Positions 34,110 through 40,472 of a DNA stretch of 40,472 bases are shown piece by piece (the stretch's first letter is position 1; each line of letters opens with the position of its first letter). Position numbers and translations under genes: made by a program. The DNA is from Podochytrium sp. JEL0797 (Eukaryota; Chytridiomycota; Chytridiomycetes; Chytridiales; Chytriomycetaceae). The DNA is taken from assembly GCA_027596195.1 (NCBI GenBank), contig JADGJG010000120.1:1-40472 (forward strand), given 5' to 3'. Under the pieces are notes generated by a model. That model saw only the letters and a program-made list of their open reading frames with translations. It was not told the DNA's origin and made no database searches.

Positions 34110-35424
34110 TCAAACAGAATACAACACAACAGAACGGTCGTCACCAACACTGACCAATCGTGTACCATCCTCATTGTACGCGATTCCCCATACCTGATCC
34201 GTATGGTCCTCGAAAGTGTGCACGCATTGGCGTTGGTTGATGTCCCAAACTTTGACTTTGCGGTCCGATGAACTGAGATAGTTTTGGGATAGAAAAAGGG
34301 GTGTTAGAAGTCAAACGCGAGTCTCCAACAACAAAAAAATACCTGGAGGCAAAGTGCAACGCGTTTGGACTGAATGCGACAGACAGCACCCATGACTGAT
34401 GGCCAGCAAGGGTTGCGAGACAACTCGCGTGGTGCCTGGTACACCAAAAAAACAGCAACGCGTTCAGCAAGCGAACTCGCAAGAGAAAACAAAACAAACA
34501 GCAATCCACACACTCACACGTCGTAAATGTTGATACGTTTGTCGTCTGAAGCCGTAATCAACGTAGAAGAGTCGGGTGAGAACGTGAGGGAACGGACAGC
34601 CATCGAATGCCCCGGAAGCGAGTGAATCAATTTCCCTGTCGCAACGTCAAAGATGTGGATGGATCCGTTTTCGGCACCACTCGCGAGGTAAGCACCGTTT
34701 GGACTCTGCAAGAGGGAGATATTCGTTGGAAGCATCAGCGATTGGCTCCAACCCTCCCAAAAGGAATGAAGCACGTTACGTAGGCCAACGACATGACGAA
34801 TTTCCCGCGCGTATCCAAGGGCTTCTCCTTGACACCACTCTCAATCGTCCACAGGTTGATCAAACCGGCATGAGTTCCAGCAGCAATTTGACGTCCATCG
34901 GGAGTGAAACAAGTGGTCCACGCTTCGACTGTTTGTTCCGTGGTGCAAAAAACGCGCCTTCAGCTCATCATTGATTTCACCCAGTAAATCGGGACGAACT
35001 GACCAGGTCCAGCATCAATCGTTCTCAGCAAATTGCCTCCTGGAATATCCCAGATTCGAATTTGACTGTCAAGCGATGTCGAAACGGCGTCTAATTGTTT
35101 GGGCGCAAGGCGGCGTCAGAGACCGTGAGAGAGCCCACGTCCCCCTCTTACGACGTATATTTACATTGTCCCGAGTGAGATGCATCAACGGAAACGACTC
35201 CAAGCTGGTGTCCAGAGAGCGTGTGAACGGGACTCAACTCCTCCGAGTCCCTGCAAAAAAACCAAAACCAAAATAAGCTAACCCGCACACGCTCACACGC
35301 CAAAGCTCAACAAAACGAACCAGATCTTGACTGTGTCGTCCACAGATCCGGTGATGATTCGGTTCGTTCTGCGGGTCCAAGCGACGCTCCAGATGCCGTC
35401 CTCGTGCGCTTTTGTAGCATACAT
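34110..35424 (-). CDS. SKI8: SKI8/WDR61 WD40 protein
   Basis: Ski8 is a scaffold of the Ski complex that feeds 3'-5' mRNA decay by the exosome; in many eukaryotes it also joins the Paf1 complex. Seven exons (35424-35321, 35250-35165, 35090-35004, 34928-34780, 34705-34518, 34435-34343, 34272-34110) give 289 residues against about 305 in human WDR61. Blades in order: [146 protein letters not shown] then VSVGDDRSV. The N-terminus [10 protein letters not shown] is about eight residues shorter than human, so a tiny extra 5' exon is possible. The gene converges on the CAP-Gly gene with 98 bp between stops. Confidence 0.95.
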
Positions 35425-35811
35425 TGCGGGCAAGAGGATTAGTCAGGAGCCAAGGCAATTCGATGATGGGGTCGTGGTTCTGTACCATCTTTGAGATGCT
35501 TGATGACAGAATACTGTGTGCATTTTCGTAAAGAAACAAGTCAGCATCGATGGGGTGACAGCAGAGGAGCGGATGATCGCATGGGACAAGATGGGAGTGA
35601 AGCAAGCGAGGAAGGACTCCTTGCAGATCCGAGAGGCGGGAGGCGGCCCAAACTCACGTTGCCCATGGGAAAAAAGAATTTCGCGAAGTTTTTTTTTTGT
35701 TTTGCCCCACTCCCACCCAGACTCCCACCAGCATCCCCGGGAATAATACGAAATAATTAAGAAGCAAAGAATGTGTTTCCAGATTTCCAGACAACCGCAA
35801 GTCGGGTATAT
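35425..35811. other. Intergenic, SKI8 5' side and YABBY-like gene 3' side
   Basis: Nearly 390 bases without a recognised gene. It should contain the SKI8 promoter and leader and the 3' region of the YABBY-like gene. A poly-T run sits at 35690-35699. Confidence 0.5.
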
Positions 35812-36240
35812 CTATTTCTTGTTTGCTGGGTTTTCGGCGGCCGTCTTCCAGTTGCCCGCAGCGACTTTGAAGGCATCCTTGTGTGTGAGGGTCGGGTCAG
35901 CGACCTTGACTTTGGGGAGCTCCGTCTGTGTTCGTTTGGCGGATTGACAGGTTCGTTTCAAAAAGGTTTGATAGGCTCACAAATCACGCATCTCACCTTC
36001 ATGAAGAGGTTGTATGCTGACGGCTTGCGTGGCACCTTCTCTCCCTTCTCGGCCTTCTCCTTCTTCTCGGCGGATTTCTAAGAGAGGGGGATCTGTCAGT
36101 GTCAAAAGCGAAGCGGGAGGCATCGTCCGCGCCATGAGGCGAGCACCCGCGCGCGTGCGCCGGGGTCAGACAGAGGCAGGAGAGATCTCAACACGCAGAA
36201 TAACAATCAGTACCTTGGGGGCGGCAGGGGCTCTTGGCAT
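35812..36240 (-). CDS. YABBY/HMG-box-like 73-residue protein
   Basis: Three exons (36240-36214, 36077-35997, 35925-35812) encode MPRAPAAPK, a Lys/Glu-rich linker, and a compact domain starting KPSAYNLFMKTELPKVKVAD and running through LTHKDAFKVAAGNW. The pattern PSAYNxFMKxEhxxhKxxxP then SHxxAFxxAAxNW is that of plant YABBY and related HMG-box domains, which bind DNA without strong sequence specificity. Small proteins of this kind are, to my knowledge, present but poorly characterised in fungi. Total 73 residues; all junctions keep frame. Likely nuclear and DNA-associated; function unknown. Confidence 0.85.
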
Positions 36241-36889
36241 TTGGAAGAAGTTTCGGGGGTGTTTTTTGTCCGCGTGAAAAAGGTGAGGGGGAAATTTGGT
36301 GTGGGTGCCATGGGCGACAATTTCTCTTCCAGGTTTCGGACATTGCGTTCGGCAACTCGGCATGAAAGAAACGTCTCGCGATATCGATCCCCCTTCCACA
36401 ATCAACATTTTACTCACTTCATTTATAGGCTCCGTTTGACCAACATTCTGAACTCACGAAAAAGGACTATCGCCATTTTCATATCTTTTAAGTAGTTAAG
36501 AGAAAAGGAGAAGGATGACCCAGAGATTGGGAGAAGCGTGGAACGAGTTGGACAGCTCAGAGGTTGAAGTAGAAAATGCGATTAATAAGATGTTCAACGA
36601 GATATCTTTTTGCAAGCTCCATGCACACCCCAATGCGAGCAAAATCACCCGTGAGAAAACATGAGAAACAACCCCGTCCCGGAATTCGAGGTAAAGAAGC
36701 GACTGGGGCTTTATCCTGAGGAGTCTCTTTGGATCGGGTTGGTCCGATCCTTGATCACTCAAATTTTCAAAAATTCACACTCTGAGTTTCCGATTCAACG
36801 TCCCCTTCCTCGATTCATCTCCAACTTGATTTCAAATTGAGTGGTGAGGAGGTGGGGGCAAGAAAAAAAATCGCCCCAAAAAAAAAATC
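36241..36889. other. Intergenic, YABBY-like gene to GST
   Basis: About 650 bases between divergent starts. A 49-codon frame at 36514-36663 begins MTQRLGEAWNELDSSEVEVE, faintly like the second helix of an HMG box, but I could not join it to other exons or find a family. Otherwise presumed promoter sequence. Confidence 0.4.
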
Positions 36890-37625
36890 ATGGCATCAAC
36901 AGGAATCACGCTGCACCACTTGGAAGCTTCCCGCTCGATTCGAATTGCCTGGCTACTGGAGGAACTCAAAGCCCCCTATACCTTGAAAACATACCAGCGC
37001 CTCCCGAGCAAACTCGCCCCGCCCGAGTTGATTGCCATCCACCCCTTGGGCAAGAGTCCCGTCATTGTCGACAACTCCGTGTCTCCTCCTGTTACTGTTG
37101 CTGAATCAGGGGCCATCATTGAGTACTTGACTGAGAAGTTTGCGCCCACCACCCTCGTGCCCAAAACCGGCTCCCCCGAAAAACTCAAGTACACTTACTG
37201 GCTGCACGCGAGTGAAGGAACCGTTGCTCCCCCTTTGGTCCAGAAAGTGATCTATGCTGAAGTCGTAAAGAACGGTGAGATTGCGAGTGAACCTTTTCTG
37301 ATACGCGCGCGCGTGGCTGACCCTCCCCGATTTGCAATTTCCAGTCCCCTTCCCACTCTCAACCTTACTCAGAACCGTGTTTGGAAAAATCAACGAATCC
37401 GTCACGGACCCCAACACCCAAAAGAGTATGGCCTTGCTCGAGAGCGATCTTACTCAAAACAAGTTTGTTGCCGGGCCCGAGTTCACGGCGGCTGATATTC
37501 AATTGTATCAGACGGTTCGTATGGCTACTCTGTATAGCCCTACGCTTGTGGGACCCAAGACTCGCGCTTGGTTGGACGCGCTTCGTGAGAGAGAGGCTTT
37601 CAAGAAGGTTGCGAATTTGGAATAA
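36890..37625 (+). CDS. Glutathione S-transferase, Gtt1-like
   Basis: Cytosolic or membrane-associated GST conjugating glutathione to electrophiles or peroxides. Two exons (36890-37274, 37345-37625) give 221 residues. The N-terminal thioredoxin-like domain shows ITLHHLEASRSIRIAWLLEE, HPLGKSPVIVDN with the cis-Pro, and ESGAIIEYL, the glutathione-contacting Glu-Ser. The helical C-terminal domain includes FVAGPEFTAADIQLYQTVRM with the N-capping Ser/Thr-Ala-Ala-Asp box. The opening HHLxxSRSxRIxWLLEEL is typical of fungal Gtt1-type enzymes. A Ser-Arg-Ser in place of Tyr near residue 12 suggests Ser or Cys chemistry. AATAAA at 37650 is the likely poly(A) signal. The gene converges on the coiled-coil gene. 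Confidence 0.92.
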
Positions 37626-37764
37626 TTACTTCTTGCGTGATGCTGTATCAATAAAAATGGATTGGTTGTTATGAGAAACGGTTTTTTTAATCTTCTATTT
37701 TAATTTTTTCTCAAATTCACTATTTGTATGTATTAAAATGTCTAAAATAACAGCATTCTACAAT

Positions 37765-38688
37765 CTAAGCTTCATGGATGGGCTCCATACGCGACAAGAC
37801 CACAACACTTTGCGGTGCATAATTTGGCTGGGGCTGGGGCTTGGTCACGGGAAATGACGTCGCCTTCCTGAACCTGGAGAGCATGGTTTGGTTCGGAGTG
37901 GAAGGATCGGGTTCTTCGCCTCCCTTGCCGAAAGGAGACAGAGACGAAATGGTGGCCAGGGAAGGCAACGAAGAAGAGATTTGGCTGCCAAAAAGGCGAT
38001 GAGGAAATTGCAAAACACAGAACGCGTGATAAACTCACGTGATAAACTTCTTCTTTTCGACAGAATCCTCGTACCGCGTAAACGAAGTTTCAACAGCATG
38101 GGTCACGATCGGACCAAACGTGTCAATTTGCTGCGTCATTGCATTCTCGAGCTGAAAGAGCCCGTCCGTCAACTCTCCAACATGGCGTTCGAGCTCGTGA
38201 ACATCTCCAGCCTCTTTCATGGATGCAACGAACTGGTCCATCTTGTTTTCGATTCCATTCTCCAAATTGATTGTCTGTTCCAAATTCTTGAGGACAGTTT
38301 GGCGAATCAGGGTCATGTCTTCAGACAAACTCGACACGTTGGTAGCCAGATCTTGCATGCCAGTGAGAATCTCGTCGATATTGTCCTCGGCAATTTCGTG
38401 ATCATTGCCGAGGACTTGCAGCTTTTCCTCAATCGAGCGCAGGCGATTGTCCAAGTCGGTCAACATATCGATTGTTCTGTTCTTGGGATCGGTAGTCATC
38501 TCGGCCTCCGTGGCACTCGCTGCTTTCAAAGTGTCGGACACGGCAAGTTCGAGCTGGAGGATGCGATGGTTGAATGCGCCAAGTTTATCTTCAAGGGCCG
38601 TTGCGATTGAAGACTGGATGATGGACGCAATCGCTTGGAAGAAGGGAGAGTCCAGGGACACGGCAGAGGCGAGCAGCGTGGAATCCAT
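37765..38688 (-). CDS. Coiled-coil protein, unknown function
   Basis: Two exons (38688-38039, 37984-37765) encode 289 residues. No family recognised. Residues about 30-215 are predicted by eye to be helical with heptad spacing (LTDLDNRLRSIEEKLQVLGN, LERHVGELTDGLFQLENAMT), acidic, with few Cys or Trp. The last 70 residues are Ser/Pro-rich and disordered, ending MEPIHEA. The start chosen is the first ATG, followed by DSTLLASAVSL; the frame is open for 16 codons further up but without an ATG. The start lies 61 bp from that of eL18 on the other strand. Bundle-type scaffolds, for example of syntaxin- or septum-like proteins, are conceivable but unsupported. Confidence 0.8.
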
Positions 38689-38749
38689 TCCTGGTGTGGA
38701 CTTGGACTTCTCGAACCGTTTTCTTGTTTCAGCCAACCGTCACGAAAAA

Positions 38750-39802
38750 ATGGTAAAGTCGAGTCGCCGGCACCAACCAACGCCCATCCCCACCACGACC
38801 ATCCATCATCAGACAACGGCAGCTAGATATTCATGCAGTTCGCGAGCCCTCAGATGCCTTGTGTGGACTGTTCCTCTCTATCGATTGCGTGGGCGGATTG
38901 ATGGGGTCTGGGATTGACTGCCATGGCGAGATGTCTTTGCGGCATGGCTCTGCGAACGTACCAACGAACCTGCTCAATGCAGTACACTGATCGTATTGAA
39001 GTTGGGCAGTATAGTGTGGGATCGAATTGGCTGTCGAAGTCGCTGGGATCAGAAGGACGAATGCAAACACTTCGAATGAATCAGCGCGAACACGAATCGT
39101 CTAAACGCGACACTACCGTCAAACACACACGCACGATTACCAAAACTGGAAACTAATGCATGTGTTCCTTTTCAGGGTATCGACTCCGGTAAGAAGAACC
39201 ACGTCAAGAAGAGCGCCAGATCCGCTCCTTCTTCCAAGGATGTTTACTTGGCCTTGCTCGTCAAGGTATTGTGTTGCTGCATTTCCATCGAAGCGGCTGT
39301 GCAAGTCCTAATCCGTGTATTCCCATTTTTCTAGCTCTACCGTTTCTTGGCCCGCAGAACCGACTCCAAGTTCAACAAGGTTGTCCTCAGACGTTTGTTC
39401 ATGTCCAGAATCAACCGTCCCCCCTTGTCTGTGTCCCGCATTGCTCGCTACTTGAAGAACAACGAGGGAAAAACCGCCGTCGTTGTTGGAACCATCACCG
39501 ATGACATCCGTTTGTTGGAGGTGCCCAAGCTCTCTGTCGCGGCCCTCCGTGTCACTGAGTCTGCTCGTGCCCGTATCTTGGCTGCCGGTGGTGAGATTCT
39601 CACCTTTGACCAGCTTGCCCTGCGTGCTCCCACTGGAAAAGGAACCGTCCTCCTCCGTGGACCCAAGGCTTCCCGTGAGGCTGTCAAGCACTTCGGAGCT
39701 GCCGGTGTCCCAGGCTCGTCTGTCAAGCCATACGTCCGTGCCAAGGGTCGCAAGTTCGAGAGAGCTCGTGGTCGTCGTTCTTCCCGTGGTTACAAGAACT
39801 AA
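38750..39802 (+). CDS. RPL18: Ribosomal protein eL18 (60S)
   Basis: Component of the large ribosomal subunit. Exons 38750-38752, 39176-39265 and 39335-39802 give 186 residues, the same as yeast eL18. Sequence features: [94 protein letters not shown] end. The first exon as modelled is just ATG followed by donor GTAAAG, and the 423-nt first intron ends CTAAT...TTTTCAG. A long intron right at the start codon is common in fungal ribosomal-protein genes. The start exon is the least certain part. Codon use is strongly biased to C-ending codons (GTC, GCC, CGT), as expected for high expression. Poly(A) candidates at 39810 and 39873. Confidence 0.93.
38753..39175 (+). other. Long 5' intron of eL18
   Basis: The donor is ATG|GTAAAG, the branch-like sequence AACTAATGC lies about 20 bases before the acceptor TTTTCAG|GG. 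At 423 nt it is the longest intron in the window. Ribosomal-protein first introns often carry enhancers or regulatory RNA. I saw no clear snoRNA boxes in it. Confidence 0.65.
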
Positions 39803-39872
39803 AGGAGCGAATAAACATGTCGTTCTTATGGTTTTTGTATGGTTGTTGGTTTGTTTCTGATGAACAAGGGAG

Positions 39873-39878
39873 AATAAA
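39873..39878 (+). terminator. Poly(A) signal AATAAA after eL18
   Basis: Canonical hexamer 70 bases past the stop, with another at 39810-39815. Either could direct 3' end formation. Confidence 0.5.
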
Positions 39879-40000
39879 GCCTATTTTCATATATATAGAA
39901 ATATTTTTATAAGCGTAGAAAAGGAAAGAAAGGAGGGCGGGGGAAAGTCTCGTTCGCGGTGGCGCGCCCCACGTGAGCCCACGTGAAAAACAAACCCGAA

Positions 40001-40472
40001 ATGGACCGCGCAATCACCACCACGTTCGCTGCGCAACGCACCCTTCCGCGCCTGCCAATCCCGCCTGTCGCCGACACTCTCGCGCTGTACCTCAAGACCG
40101 TGCGTCCCTTTGGCACCGACGCCGCCTTTGCCAAAACAGAGGCCGCTGTCAAGAAATTCGTCGACAGCGGCGCCGCCCACGAGCTGCAGCAGCGACTCGT
40201 GGTACACGACAAGACACAGCCAGGCTCGTGGCTGTCCACCTGGTGGCTGGCCCTGGCGTACCACGTACCTTCTTCTTTCTTCTTAATTCCCTTCTTATTC
40301 TTAGTAACACGTTACCAAACAGTCGTGGCGCGAGAGTGTCCTCATCAATTCAAACTGGTACATCATCTTCAGAGATGAGGACGTTGCCGCTCCGTCCTCG
40401 GGCAAGATGGGTCCCGGCGAATTCACTCCGCTGCAAGTCAAACGCGCCGCTCAATTGTCGGCCGGATTTCTG
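40001..40472 (+). CDS. Carnitine O-acetyltransferase, N-terminal part
   Basis: Carnitine acyltransferases move acetyl groups between CoA and carnitine to shuttle acetyl units between peroxisome, mitochondrion and cytosol. Exon 1 is 40001-40264, then intron 40265-40322, then an exon running off the window. Seen: TTFAAQRTLPRLPIPPVADT (family start, QxxLPRLPVPPLxxT), LSTWWLALAYHSWRESVLIN continuing SNWYIIF, and FTPLQVKRAAQLSAGFL. The catalytic His and the C-terminal targeting signal lie beyond the edge. No long presequence precedes the core, so this may be a cytosolic or peroxisomal form, or use an alternative start. The protein is about 138 residues so far out of some 600-650. Confidence 0.9.

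Noticed and set aside
36514..36663. A 49-codon frame beginning MTQRLGEAWNEL, HMG-helix-like
   Set aside because: No flanking exons with the rest of an HMG box could be found, and short frames like this are common by chance.

Overview
The window is about 40 kb of nuclear DNA from a eukaryote, almost certainly a fungus. Genes are dense, on both strands, and mostly split by short introns (about 47-200 nt, one of 423 nt) with GT..AG ends. Every spliced model below keeps frame across all junctions. Fungal-type content includes a PH+CRIB p21-activated kinase of the Cla4 type, a CreC/WDR20-type beta-propeller, Mch-type monocarboxylate-transporter-like permeases, a Gtt1-like glutathione transferase and a flavodoxin-fused TYW1. 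A soluble DPM1 of the human/fission-yeast type and a YABBY/HMG-like mini-protein are also present. Together these suggest an early-diverging, perhaps zoosporic (chytrid-like) fungus, but this is inference and no species is claimed.

Layout. 1-1573: no gene seen, carries one copy of a dispersed repeat. 1574-4312 (-): VPS33. 4422-7203 (-): PAK/Cla4 kinase. 8188-9647 (+): PP6/Sit4 phosphatase catalytic subunit. 9921-17357: four paralogous 12-TM MCT-like transporters (+,+,+,-), the third broken by frameshifts; two have GC-AG first introns and all four share a promoter-proximal motif. 17869-21202: an intronless PPR-like mitochondrial protein gene flanked by two small, previously unsplit paralogues, each a secreted-type Cys-rich one-TM protein in opposite orientation. 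21293-23488 (-): TYW1. 23858-25040 (+): DPM1. 25041-26102: gene-poor, second copy of the dispersed repeat. 26103-28514 (-): CreC/WDR20. 28533-30296 (+): SEC12, only 18 bp from the CreC start. 30534-34011 (+): a 1005-residue Ser/Lys repeat plus CAP-Gly protein. 34110-35424 (-): SKI8/WDR61. 35812-36240 (-): YABBY/HMG-like 73-residue protein. 36890-37625 (+): glutathione transferase. 37765-38688 (-): coiled-coil protein. 38750-39802 (+): ribosomal protein eL18. 40001-end (+): carnitine acetyltransferase, cut by the window edge.

Most genes are housekeeping: membrane traffic (VPS33, SEC12), glycosylation (DPM1), translation and tRNA modification (eL18, TYW1), RNA decay or chromatin scaffolding (SKI8), and signalling (PAK, PP6, CreC). 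The parts that look lineage-specific are the transporter array with its gene-conversion, GC-AG-intron and decay history, the pair of Cys-rich membrane mini-proteins, the CAP-Gly repeat protein, and the orphan dispersed repeat. I did not find a defence island, CRISPR array, transposase or biosynthetic cluster.
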